Assembly (NCBI GenBank): GCA_963677325.2
Contig: CAXXGM010000012.1
Span: 1 to 49,022 of the forward strand
Length of the DNA stretch: 49,022 bases
Reading direction: 5' to 3'
Source of the DNA: G963677325 sp963677325
Lineage (GTDB): Bacteria > Bacteroidota > Bacteroidia > Bacteroidales > Prolixibacteraceae
Part shown: positions 26,428 through 34,288 of the stretch, one piece after another
Layout of the letters: the number at the start of each line of letters is the position of its first letter
How positions within the stretch are numbered: the stretch's first letter is position 1
Made by a program: the position numbers and the translations under genes
The notes under the pieces: model-generated
What the model was told of the DNA's origin: nothing
Database searches by the model: none
The model's input: the letters and a program-made list of their open reading frames with translations, nothing else

Positions 26428-26478
26428 TCAGACTTCTTGCGAATTTTGAAACTTTGGGACCTTGTAACCGTTGGAACT
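26413..26478. repeat. GTTTCAA-family repeat overlapping the glycosyltransferase 3' end
   Basis: gtttcaatttttcagac faces gaattttgaaactttggg in an imperfect palindrome. The last about 16 codons of the glycosyltransferase gene (KVPKFQNSQEV and stop) are inside it. Confidence 0.7.
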
Positions 26479-28800
26479 TCTTCCCGGAAGATTTTTATAC
26501 CTTTCAATTGTCAGTCGCGCCATCAGATAACTTACCGAAGATTCAGCTCCCTGGTTCAGATTTACGTTGTTTTCTTCCAGACCATCATAACAGCCTCCGG
26601 TGCATGGATTGTAAACGATTTGATGCAACCTGTTTTTTCCTAAAAACCAGTCGAAAGCTATTCCCATTTTCTGAAAGTAAGCCTTATCGCCGAAAGCATC
26701 ATAAAATTTGCTTAAGGTAAGGATCGTATAAGCAACATCGATGGGCTGCTCTCCAAATTGTCCGGCTTTATCACCTTTAATGAGCCATTTTACATTGGAG
26801 ATAACCTCTATTCCATTCTCCGTAAATATTTTGGACAATAAAAAATCAAATGATATGTGGGATATCTTCATGTAGGTTGTATTACCTGTTATGGACCAGG
26901 CACATAGCAAAGCTTCAGGCAGGATGCTGTTGGCATAGGTGAGGTAACTCTCAAACCACTGCCATTCAGAAGACGACTCATGTCTAAACATCTGGACCAG
27001 TCTGTCTGCAAGTGTGGTCACAAGAGTTACATTTTCCATGGAATTTAAAGCCTGGTGCCTGTAATAGAGGCCCTTTATTGCAAAAGCCATAGCTCTGGTG
27101 GAATGTACGCTTTCGATATGAGGCAGGGCTTTTTGGATGAGGACATCTGCCTCTGAAATAATTTCTGATGGCAAAAGCCCCTGCATATTGGTTAAATAAC
27201 CCAAGGCCCAAATAGCGCGTCCATTGGAATCATCCAGGTTCGAGATATGATTTTGCATGGTAAAACGGTTATATTGATCAACATAATTCAGAAAATCACC
27301 CTCCTTTTGTTGACAATATTTGATGAAGTGGAAATATTTTTTAATAAATAACAGATCTTTCTCTTCACCGGTTAACTCGTAATGCTGACAATAAGCAATT
27401 AAAGCCCTGGCATTATCGTCCAATGTATAACCCGATTCAATATCCGGTTGATTGATTTTGGAAAACTGAATCATTCCAAAACCGGTAGTTAGCCTTTTTA
27501 AGTGATTGAAATTAATCTCCGGCAATCTGTAATCAAGGGTAATGTGTTTTCCTGCAATTCTTTCAAGTAATAAGGCATGGGATTCAGCAGAGTTCTCCCA
27601 GGCAGTGAAAACAATTTTCTGCAGTGTGTTGGTCCCCAATCTATTTCTTAAGTCTTCATCATTTAATAAACGGACAATTGACTCCGCCAATTGCTGCGAA
27701 TTACCAAAATCAAAAATAATACCGGTATCTTCCGTTAAAACTTCCTTCGCGTGGGGTATTGGAGTGGAGATAATAGGGCAGGAGCAACTCATCGCGTAAG
27801 CAAATGTGCCACTGACAGCCTGGTTCGGATCGGTTGAAGTGAAGAGATAAATGTCGGTGAGCTGCAGATATTCAAGTAATTCAGACAATCCAAGATAGCT
27901 GTTTATAAAGGTTACATGATCTTCGAGGTGATTTTCCTTTACGATCGCTTCAAGCTTCTCCCGGTAAATCTCCCCTTCCGATTTGATAACCCCCGGATGG
28001 GTCCTGCCGATGATAAGAAACATCGTTTCCGGATTTGTTTTTACCACCTCCGGTAATGACCTCAGCGTTGTTTCTATTCCTTTACCTGAACTTAACAGTC
28101 CAAAGGTTGAAAGAACTTTCCTGTTCTTCAATCCATATTTTTCCTTTAAATAATTTTTATCTAAATGAGCTACCAGGTGAGTCCCGTGAGCAATGACTTC
28201 GATCTTTTCCTCCACAACCGCATAATCATCCATTAAGATCTGTGCGGATTTATGAGTCATCACAATCACCGATTTACTCATAGAAACAATACGCTGTACA
28301 TTCTCTTTAAGCTGAGGATTTGGAAAAGGTAATACAGTATGAAAAACAAGGACCAGGGGTTTTGATAATTGGGACAGAAATGTTTCGAATGCTTTTTCCT
28401 GTTCTCTGAAAAGTCCGAATTCATGTTGTACCAGAACTATTTTAATATGGTTATCGTGATTAATTGTATTGGCCAATTTTTCAAATTCAGATACAACAGA
28501 AGTATTAAGAATATATTTTACTTCATCAGGGTAGATATAGCACTGATCTTCAGTTTCCAGAGCGCAGACTTTTATCGCGAATGAAGGATTGAATTTGTGA
28601 TTTAATGCCTTAATCAAATCCTGGGAATAGGTGGCGATACCGCATTCCCGCGGCGGGTAAGAGCTGATAAACAAAACTTCAGGAGGAATGTTTTCAGGCG
28701 TAATCTTCAGGGAGAGAATAGACTCACGGGAAATACGTAACTGTTTTTTTTGGTCAGATAAACTGGCCATTCGTCCGCCCTTTGCCATATTTATAATCAT
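26428..28800 (-). CDS. GT4-type glycosyltransferase fused to a hydrolase-like alpha/alpha domain
   Basis: 790 aa, cytoplasmic. The N-terminal GT-B glycosyltransferase part (about 38-420) has PRECGIATYSQDL (acceptor loop), STFGLLSSGKGIETTLRSLP and IIGRTHPG. The usual E-x7-E donor motif is replaced by NQAVSGTFAYAMSCSCPIIS, as in a distinct GT4 subgroup. The C-terminal half (about 440-770) reads like an all-helical glycosidase barrel (GYTLDDNARALIAYC, SNLDDSNGRAIWALGYL, QPIDVAYTILTLSKFY). A transferase making or editing a mannan or oligosaccharide is plausible; donor and acceptor are unknown. It has shared-promoter site 4. The first Mets (28800, 28785, 28767) are all possible starts. Confidence 0.82.
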   Translation of the reverse strand: MIINMAKGGRMASLSDQKKQLRISRESILSLKITPENIPPEVLFISSYPPRECGIATYSQDLIKALNHKFNPSFAIKVCALETEDQCYIYPDEVKYILNTSVVSEFEKLANTINHDNHIKIVLVQHEFGLFREQEKAFETFLSQLSKPLVLVFHTVLPFPNPQLKENVQRIVSMSKSVIVMTHKSAQILMDDYAVVEEKIEVIAHGTHLVAHLDKNYLKEKYGLKNRKVLSTFGLLSSGKGIETTLRSLPEVVKTNPETMFLIIGRTHPGVIKSEGEIYREKLEAIVKENHLEDHVTFINSYLGLSELLEYLQLTDIYLFTSTDPNQAVSGTFAYAMSCSCPIISTPIPHAKEVLTEDTGIIFDFGNSQQLAESIVRLLNDEDLRNRLGTNTLQKIVFTAWENSAESHALLLERIAGKHITLDYRLPEINFNHLKRLTTGFGMIQFSKINQPDIESGYTLDDNARALIAYCQHYELTGEEKDLLFIKKYFHFIKYCQQKEGDFLNYVDQYNRFTMQNHISNLDDSNGRAIWALGYLTNMQGLLPSEIISEADVLIQKALPHIESVHSTRAMAFAIKGLYYRHQALNSMENVTLVTTLADRLVQMFRHESSSEWQWFESYLTYANSILPEALLCAWSITGNTTYMKISHISFDFLLSKIFTENGIEVISNVKWLIKGDKAGQFGEQPIDVAYTILTLSKFYDAFGDKAYFQKMGIAFDWFLGKNRLHQIVYNPCTGGCYDGLEENNVNLNQGAESSVSYLMARLTIERYKNLPGRSSNGYKVPKFQNSQEV

Positions 28801-28916
28801 ATCGTTTTTTATTTTATACTATCTAAGTCATATTTCTTCAACCAAATCACTTGTGGAATAGGGTGATTAAAGTTTCGGTGACATTTTTCAGGACCTGGAT
28901 AATGATTTTCATCCTG

Positions 28917-28981
28917 CAAAGATCGGCTTCTGTTGACTTAAAATGTTACAGGATTTTTAAAAGCAATTGCATAATTCACAC
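28917..28981 (-). promoter_or_regulatory. Shared regulon promoter, site 4
   Basis: Minus strand: GTGTGAAT-T-ATGCAAT, 14 nt, CTGTAAC, 20 nt, GATCTTTG (28917-28924). A GGATGAAAATCATTATCC inverted repeat follows the -7 box. The glycosyltransferase start is 117 nt downstream. Confidence 0.6.
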
Positions 28982-29045
28982 ATCAGATGTTTAACAAAGA
29001 TGAAAATAATGGATACCTTCTGTTCCTAAGTATTGGTTTTCATCC

Positions 29046-29765
29046 TTACTGTTTCTTTTGCTTTTGTTCTTCAGCCTGTTGCTTCTTTTTCTCAGCGGCT
29101 TTTGCTTTCTTGTTGAAAAATCCTCTCAAAAGAATATTGTGTTTGGCCGCCTCCATGTTCTCTTTTAACCCCTTGGAGCTTTGTTTAAGATTTACCATAG
29201 TCTGTGTCATATTCTCCGCGAAAGTTGTATCCTGGATTAAGCGCCCAAGTGTTCCGTCTCCATTGTTTATTTTAGCCATAATCTCTGCAAGTTGCTGCGA
29301 AATAATGGCAGCGTTGCCGGCTGTCAGCTGAATGCTCGCCATAATAGCATCTGTTTCAACAGGTTCAGCGCTTGCGAGTTGTTGTCCCTCTTTGGCCGAA
29401 GGCGCATCAGCGCTTCCCTGTCCGATAATCAATAAACGATCACCGATAATTCCTGAAGAACCTATTGCTACTTCACAATCCGATTTAATAAATTGTTTGA
29501 CCTCTTTTTTGATCAGCAAATCGACCCTTACGGTTGAATCGTTCTCAATGGCAATTTTATCCACTGTGCCTACATTGATCCCGGAAAATCGCACATTACT
29601 CCCAACCTGTAATCCGCTCACATTGTTAAATGTGGTCGTAATTTTGAATACCGGGTTGAATAGATTCTTTTGTCTCCCGATAATAAAAATGGCAAGTACA
29701 AAAATGGCTAATCCCACTATGATAAAAAGCCCCAGCCTTACTTTGAATTTTTGTGTATGTTCCAT
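29046..29765 (-). CDS. mlaD: MlaD/MCE-domain lipid-transport protein
   Basis: 239 aa. One N-terminal membrane helix (about 11-27, LGLFIIVGLAIFVLAIFII) is followed by an MCE domain (about 38-115, NNVSGLQVGSNVRFSGINVG with VDKIAIE). A helical tail follows, ending in a Lys/Gln-rich segment (KKAKAAEKKKQQAEEQKQKKQ-like). MlaD forms a periplasmic ring that takes phospholipids to or from the MlaEF transporter. It is third in an mlaE-mlaF-mlaD operon lacking mlaB and mlaC, as usual in Bacteroidota. A GTTTCAA repeat block separates it from mlaF. Confidence 0.9.
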   Translation of the reverse strand: MEHTQKFKVRLGLFIIVGLAIFVLAIFIIGRQKNLFNPVFKITTTFNNVSGLQVGSNVRFSGINVGTVDKIAIENDSTVRVDLLIKKEVKQFIKSDCEVAIGSSGIIGDRLLIIGQGSADAPSAKEGQQLASAEPVETDAIMASIQLTAGNAAIISQQLAEIMAKINNGDGTLGRLIQDTTFAENMTQTMVNLKQSSKGLKENMEAAKHNILLRGFFNKKAKAAEKKKQQAEEQKQKKQ

Positions 29766-29799
29766 TGTAATTTAATTTACTTCAGTTTGTTTCTATGTT

Positions 29800-29895
29800 A
29801 TGTTTCAATGTCTCAAAAGTTTCAATGTTTCAAAAGCTCGCAATCCTTGAAACTTTGGAACTTTGAAACCTTGAAACTTCTCTTTGGATCCTTGA
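29800..29895. repeat. GTTTCAA-family palindromic repeat inside the mla operon
   Basis: gtttcaatgtttcaaaagct faces cttgaaactttggaac. It lies in the 137-bp gap between mlaF and mlaD, where the RNA would form a long hairpin. Confidence 0.7.
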
Positions 29896-29902
29896 AACAA
29901 TA

Positions 29903-30640
29903 TTATTTAAAGAACGATTTAATCAATTCATCTGCAGAGGATTCAAATTCTTCTATTTTTCCTTCCTGATAAACCTCGCCATCCTTTAACATGATAACAC
30001 GATCTGCAATAGTTCGCGCACACTCTATATCGTGTGTAATAATGATAGAAGACGTTTTATATTTTTTTTGAACATCATTGATGAGTGAATTTATTTCATC
30101 CGATGTAACAGGATCAAGCCCCGTCGTGGGTTCGTCATACAACATGATTAACGGATCGACAATAATGGTTCGTGCCAGGCTGATTCTCTTTTTCATGCCT
30201 CCCGATAATTGCGACGGCATTTTGTTTAACGCTTCAGCAAGACCTACATTCTCCAATACCTCAGCTATTTTCTCGTCTATTTCCTTCTGATTTAGATTCT
30301 TTCTGATTCTTCGAAGTGGAAATTCCAGATTTTCTTTCACGGTCATCGAATCGTACAGGGCGCCGCCTTGAAAAAGAAAGCCGATTTTCTTTCTCAGTTC
30401 TGTCAGTTCATTATGGTTTAGTCCGCCTACATAATTGCCAAAAACATGAATTGTTCCGCTGTCGGAAGTTAATAAGCCAACAATACATTTGATCAGGACT
30501 GATTTTCCCGAACCTGATTTCCCAAGGACAACTAAATTTTCACCATCAAAAAGCTTCAGCGAAATATCTTTCAACACCTCCTGTTGTCCAAATGATTTCT
30601 TCAGATGGCTTATCTCTATAACGGCTTCTCTATTATTCAT
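29903..30640 (-). CDS. mlaF: MlaF-type ABC transporter ATPase
   Basis: 245 aa. Walker A is GKSGSGKSVLIK (about 38-49), the signature is LSGGMKKRISLARTI (about 144), Walker B is LIMLYDEPTTGLDP and the switch His is in IITHD. It powers phospholipid transport between the membranes with MlaE and MlaD. It follows mlaE after a 194-bp gap that contains cgtaattcc-type repeats but no gene. Confidence 0.92.
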   Translation of the reverse strand: MNNREAVIEISHLKKSFGQQEVLKDISLKLFDGENLVVLGKSGSGKSVLIKCIVGLLTSDSGTIHVFGNYVGGLNHNELTELRKKIGFLFQGGALYDSMTVKENLEFPLRRIRKNLNQKEIDEKIAEVLENVGLAEALNKMPSQLSGGMKKRISLARTIIVDPLIMLYDEPTTGLDPVTSDEINSLINDVQKKYKTSSIIITHDIECARTIADRVIMLKDGEVYQEGKIEEFESSADELIKSFFK

Positions 30641-30834
30641 TGTCTATCATTTCTATCTATTTGAATCGCGATTATCAGAGCGTATCGTAATTCCTAATTC
30701 TTAATTTAATGCTGTTAAGATAAATTTCGAAATGTTGAACCCTTTCAGGGTTCCGGATCGCACTCTCTATTTACCTTCGTGTTTTTGCCTTGAATCACAT
30801 TTTACTTAAATAAGGATCTTAATTCTTAATTAAT

Positions 30835-31671
30835 TTATATCATGTCCGTAATCTGTACCGCAATCATATCTACGATGATCACCAGGAGCGATGCCAGCAC
30901 CACTGCTGAATTGGCCGCTACCCCAACGCTTTCTGTTCCCCTGCCGGCCTTATATCCTTTATAGCATCCCACCAATCCGATAACTGCTCCGAAGAAGAAG
31001 GATTTAATAAAAGCGGGTATGAGATCCCCAAAGTCAACATGACTGAATGCCTGTGAAAAAAAGAGGATAAATGTTACATCGCCTTTGATATTGGCGCCCA
31101 CCCAGCTTCCAAATATTCCAAGTGCATCAGCATATAAGATCAGCAGGGGAATCATCAGGGTTGCGGCCCAAACTCTTGTAACAACCAAAAATCGCATCGG
31201 ATTAACGGACGAAACCTCCATCGCATCAATTTGCTCCGTCACTTTCATCGATCCCAATTCAGCTCCCATACCCGAACCAATTTTACCCGCACAGATCAAA
31301 GCCGTAATAACAGGCCCCATCTCCCTGATCAATGATACGGCCACCATCCCCGGGAGCATGTTTAATGCCCCGAAATTTAAAAGTGTTGGTCTTGATTGAA
31401 TCGTAAGCACAAGCCCCATTATGGTACCTGTAATGGAAATAAGAAGCAGGGATTTATATCCGATATGATAACACTGCCGCAGAAATTCTTTAAGTTCAAA
31501 GTTCCGCGAAAAAGTTTCTTTAATAATAAGTGTGATAAACAGGAAAACATCCGCAACCCCTGTCAGAAAGCTGTTCGCTTCTTCGGTTTTGGTTATCGTT
31601 TTCTCGCTGATCCGGATAGATTGCTTCGTTGCAAAACTCTTTACTTTGGTAACAGGGATTATTTTTTTCAT
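30835..31671 (-). CDS. mlaE: MlaE-type ABC transporter permease
   Basis: 278 aa. The first about 50 residues are extra and charged. The MlaE domain (about 60-275) has five to six membrane helices and the family stretches LVLTIQSRPTLLNFGA, LIREMGPVITALICAGKIGS and AELGSMKVTEQIDAM. It is the inner-membrane permease of the Mla-type lipid transporter. It is first gene of mlaEFD and carries shared-promoter site 5, so outer-membrane lipid maintenance appears to belong to the regulon. Confidence 0.92.
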   Translation of the reverse strand: MKKIIPVTKVKSFATKQSIRISEKTITKTEEANSFLTGVADVFLFITLIIKETFSRNFELKEFLRQCYHIGYKSLLLISITGTIMGLVLTIQSRPTLLNFGALNMLPGMVAVSLIREMGPVITALICAGKIGSGMGAELGSMKVTEQIDAMEVSSVNPMRFLVVTRVWAATLMIPLLILYADALGIFGSWVGANIKGDVTFILFFSQAFSHVDFGDLIPAFIKSFFFGAVIGLVGCYKGYKAGRGTESVGVAANSAVVLASLLVIIVDMIAVQITDMI

Positions 31672-31755
31672 ATTATTTAATTCCTTATCAATTAGTCTTG
31701 TATGAGAACGGTATATAGGATATTCAGCGACAAGAATCTAAGGATATGTGCATTG

Positions 31756-31821
31756 CAAATGTATCCTGCAGTGCAGCCGATTGTATTACATAATTTGTAA
31801 AATAAGTTACATCATTCACAC
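31756..31821 (-). promoter_or_regulatory. Shared regulon promoter, site 5 (mlaEFD)
   Basis: Minus strand: GTGTGAAT-G-ATGTAAC, 14 nt, ATGTAAT, 21 nt, TACATTTG (31756-31763, perfect -7 box), 85 nt before mlaE. Confidence 0.68.
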
Positions 31822-31863
31822 TAAAGAAACAAGCTATAGCCTTAAGGCTGTAGGATGCTTAAG

Positions 31864-31889
31864 TAGAGACGCACGGCCGTGCGTCTCTA
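31864..31889. repeat. Perfect 26-bp palindrome, GC-rich
   Basis: TAGAGACGCACGG is followed directly by its exact reverse complement. The sequence resembles dispersed palindromes seen in other Bacteroidota genomes. It flanks the first DUF6266 remnant. Confidence 0.8.
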
Positions 31890-31904
31890 TCTGTTCAAAT
31901 AATA

Positions 31905-32028
31905 TCTGTTGCAATGGTTGGAGAGAATCGTTGCGAAATGATCGGGAAAACCCGCCGCCATCATCAGCTTGTCGTGTGGGACTAACGGCGAGAGATTTTT
32001 ATCATTTACCCACGTTACCTCAACCTTT
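31905..32028 (-). pseudogene. DUF6266 gene remnant A
   Basis: About 120 bp aligns with the middle of the intact DUF6266 gene (about 34425-34540). Shared stretches include cccgccgccatcatcagc and ttatcatttacccacgtta. No start or stop context remains. Element B copy 2 begins 8 bp after the homology ends. Confidence 0.75.
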
Positions 32029-32035
32029 GTCTATC

Positions 32036-32270
32036 AACGTGAGTTCGATCTAAGTAATGGATAAGGTAATGCTTGATTGTTTGAGTGCTAATGTTGTTTT
32101 CGATAACCTAATCTAAAAAAACACCTCAGTAGATGGGATTGATTTCACCTTTTCACCAACCTCATTACCTAATTTAATCAGGTAATAAGGTCGATTTTTC
32201 TCTCTCAACCATTTCTATTGAGGTGTTTTTGACAGATTAGGTTATCCATTCCTTAGATCGAACTCACGTT
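32036..32270 (+). repeat. Element B, copy 2: nested palindromic element (235 bp)
   Basis: Outer 29-bp arms 32036-32064 and 32242-32270 (aacgtgagttcgatctaag against cttagatcgaactcacgtt) differ at one or two positions. Inside are the cgataacctaatc/gattaggttatc, acacctcagtaga and attacct/aggtaat pairs shared with the copy at 20112. It ends 2 bp from the stop codon of the YafQ-like toxin. Confidence 0.78.
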
Positions 32271-32271
32271 A

Positions 32272-32544
32272 TCAGAAAAGATCGGCATGTGATCCCATCC
32301 GGATTAAAGTGATAAGCCTTAAAGTTGTATTCTTTTCATAGATTAATAACCAATCCGGTGTTATATGACATTCATTCAGCCCATTCAGATTTCCTGTAAG
32401 TCTGTGGTCTTTGTATTTTTGAGGGAGATCCTGATCTGACAATAAAATTAGAATTAACTCGTTTAGTTTTGATTCATCAAGCTTCCTTCTTCGTGCCCGT
32501 TTTAAATCTTTCAGATATTGATTGGTAAATTCAATCTTGTACAT
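32272..32544 (-). CDS. yafQ: YafQ-family toxin (RelE/ParE superfamily mRNA interferase)
   Basis: 90 aa. Typical YafQ start (MYKIEFTNQYLKDLKRARRR). Residues matching the E. coli YafQ active site are present: His47 in KDHRLTG, His60 and Asp64 in ECHITPDW, and His87 in GSHADLF. It cleaves mRNA on the ribosome. Its start lies one base after the antitoxin stop, so the pair is coupled. The 3' end touches element B copy 2. Confidence 0.9.
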   Translation of the reverse strand: MYKIEFTNQYLKDLKRARRRKLDESKLNELILILLSDQDLPQKYKDHRLTGNLNGLNECHITPDWLLIYEKNTTLRLITLIRMGSHADLF

Positions 32545-32545
32545 C

Positions 32546-32758
32546 TCATTTTACCTTTTCAATATAATCTTCAAAATTGTCACATTTCACTGTTTTACCT
32601 TTTCGCGCATCCGCGATAGCCTTGATAGTAGTAGAATTTGGAGTATCTTCCGAAATAATTTCGATTGACTTATCATTTTTAGACAACTCTTCGGCCATGT
32701 CAATCAACAACTTTGATAACTTAGTCCTGCCTTTTGTTTTTATGATAATTGTAGTCAT
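32546..32758 (-). CDS. Antitoxin of the YafQ-like module
   Basis: 70 aa from MTTIIIKTK. A longer frame to 32821 adds residues that do not look native. A short N-terminal DNA-binding-like beta strand (TTIIIKTKGRTKLSKLLIDM) is followed by an acidic, flexible C-terminus (SEDTPNSTTIKAIADARKG, CDNFEDYIEKVK) suited to wrapping the toxin. The ADARKGKTVKC motif is shared by RelB/DinJ-like antitoxins. It is expected to repress its own operon. Confidence 0.8.
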   Translation of the reverse strand: MTTIIIKTKGRTKLSKLLIDMAEELSKNDKSIEIISEDTPNSTTIKAIADARKGKTVKCDNFEDYIEKVK

Positions 32759-32847
32759 TTTAATATCGCTTTCATACAAAGATAAAAAATTTATAAGTTT
32801 TATGTGATTGTTTCGATTCAACCTGTAAATTTGGCTAAAACCTCATA

Positions 32848-32963
32848 CCCCAAAATACCTATCTCCCGAATACCCATCTTTCTTATAATTCCTGAAAAAC
32901 AACCAAATCCCCGAAATATTTTCATTCTCTGCAGGCATATCTATCCAGAATCTGTTTCTGACC
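32848..32963 (-). pseudogene. DUF6266 gene remnant B (C-terminal end)
   Basis: About 115 bp aligns with the 3' end of the intact DUF6266 gene (34291-34395): cgaatacccatctttcttat and attcctgaaaaacaacc against the intact copy. Together with remnant C at 33548-33640 it reconstructs one DUF6266 gene split by the second toxin-antitoxin module. Confidence 0.75.
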
Positions 32964-32999
32964 GTTTTGCTTTCATCTGCTGCAGAGGTTAGGTTTCAT

Positions 33000-33296
33000 T
33001 TAATCCTTAATTCTATTTACATCCTTTTTATTTAAATGCAGGAAGACCAAATAAATGATGTTATCTTTTATTTCGTAAAAAATTGTAGTTTGTTTACTTA
33101 GCACCGCTTTTCTAAGTCTTGGATTGTAATTGGACCTTGGAAACATGTACGGGTATTGAATGATCAGATCCAATTGATGACTTAATTTTTCTTTAAAAAC
33201 ATTCACTTCTTTATCGCTCCACATGAATTTTATTTCATCAAGAATCGTCTTCAGATTCTCAATAGATTCATCTGACCAATAAAGTTTATAATCCAT
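33000..33296 (-). CDS. RelE/ParE-family toxin
   Basis: 98 aa from MDYKLYWSDESIENL, the characteristic ParE/RelE start; ATGs at 33317 and 33347 are less likely. The core shows LKTILDEIKFMWSD, FPRSNYNPRLRKAVLSKQTT and IFYEIKDNIIYLVFLHLNKK, as in ParE-like toxins. It may inhibit gyrase or cleave mRNA; that cannot be decided here. It overlaps the antitoxin gene by 11 bases (TATGGATTATAA contains start and stop). Confidence 0.82.
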   Translation of the reverse strand: MDYKLYWSDESIENLKTILDEIKFMWSDKEVNVFKEKLSHQLDLIIQYPYMFPRSNYNPRLRKAVLSKQTTIFYEIKDNIIYLVFLHLNKKDVNRIKD

Positions 33297-33513
33297 ACCT
33301 TTTCTTAACTTCTTCATTCGAAGTGGTTCTTCCGTGATCAATATCACTCAACCCTCTTTTAATTCCCTCTTTTTCAGAAACAGTAAGATCATTCCACCAA
33401 TCCTTGCTAATCGAATTTGAATCCTTGACAACTTTTAAATATTCAATTATTTCTTTATCCTCAAGTTTTGTTAGCCATTCTATCAGCTCTAATTTAATTG
33501 CCTCATTTCCCAT
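33286..33513 (-). CDS. Antitoxin of the RelE/ParE-like module
   Basis: 75 aa, acidic N-terminal helices (LELIEWLTKLEDKEIIEYLK) and a C-terminal toxin-binding tail (EKEGIKRGLSDIDHGRTTSN). This shape is common in Bacteroidota antitoxins paired with RelE/ParE toxins. The motif KRGLSDIDHGR is typical of such partners. Immediately upstream of and overlapping the toxin. Confidence 0.78.
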   Translation of the reverse strand: MGNEAIKLELIEWLTKLEDKEIIEYLKVVKDSNSISKDWWNDLTVSEKEGIKRGLSDIDHGRTTSNEEVKKRYGL

Positions 33514-33547
33514 AACTTTTTTGTTTAAAGTTACTAATTTTATAAAT

Positions 33548-33640
33548 CGGATTCGTAAAACCCGCCACCATCATCAGCTCGTCATGCGAGAATACCGGCG
33601 AAAGATTTTCATCATTTTCCTAAGAAACCTCAAGTTTGCA
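33548..33640 (-). pseudogene. DUF6266 gene remnant C (middle part)
   Basis: About 90 bp aligns with 34448-34537 of the intact DUF6266 gene (cccgccaccatcatcagct, gtcatgcgag, gattttcatcatt). It lies on the other side of the second toxin-antitoxin module from remnant B. Confidence 0.75.
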
Positions 33641-33670
33641 AGCTTGACTGTTCTTTAAAAAATAGTATTA

Positions 33671-34156
33671 TTATAGAAATGCTCTTTCTGATTGTGGTAA
33701 CTTTTTAACTCTTTCATCCTTTTCGATATATTCCAATAATTCAAGAAATAAATTTCTTAACTTCTTAGCGTCTTTTATTTCCGATTCAGTATTTTCTGTC
33801 CAATTTATGGTCCATTCTATTCCATTCATTGTAAATGAAAGAAAATAGTCTAAAGATGGAGACTTCTGTATTGTAGTTGTAGGAGCATAATTGGGGGGAT
33901 ATTTATAAATATCAAGTTCTGTTAAATTTTTATACTGCTTTAATTTTTCCTTATCTGAAAAATGAAATGAAATAGTAGTGTCCTTATCCCAGTCAATAGC
34001 CTTAGTTAATGTATTTTTATAAGTATCAATTATGTATGAACTGTTATGGATTTTCATTACAAAATTAAAATCTTTAGGCATTGCGTCAGGGTAGTCAGAA
34101 TTCCTAGTTTCGCCACCAAATATAACTACAAAAACAGTCATTTGTAATAAAGACAA
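33671..34156 (-). CDS. Hypothetical secreted or lipid-anchored protein, start disturbed
   Basis: 161 aa from a TTG; no ATG precedes a plausible signal peptide. The frame is open further upstream and reads KKIDIVKLIAIILSLLQMTV, a perfect signal sequence. Its TTG start would be in frame only if the A9 tract (T9 at 34186-34194 on plus) had ten A. The mature part (DFNFVMKIHNSSYIIDTYKN, LDYFLSFTMNGIEWTINW) is not recognised. Base composition is more AT-rich than its neighbours. It lies between DUF6266 copies in the accretion zone, so horizontal acquisition is plausible. Confidence 0.55.
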   Translation of the reverse strand: MSLLQMTVFVVIFGGETRNSDYPDAMPKDFNFVMKIHNSSYIIDTYKNTLTKAIDWDKDTTISFHFSDKEKLKQYKNLTELDIYKYPPNYAPTTTIQKSPSLDYFLSFTMNGIEWTINWTENTESEIKDAKKLRNLFLELLEYIEKDERVKKLPQSERAFL

Positions 34157-34288
34157 AATTATTGCAATTAATTTTACAATGTCAATTTTTTTTTCAAAAC
34201 ATTTATTATTTTATTAAATTTCTAATCTCAATATTACATATAAAATCTTTAACTTGATTCATACGGGACTGAAATTAATATCTCTTAT

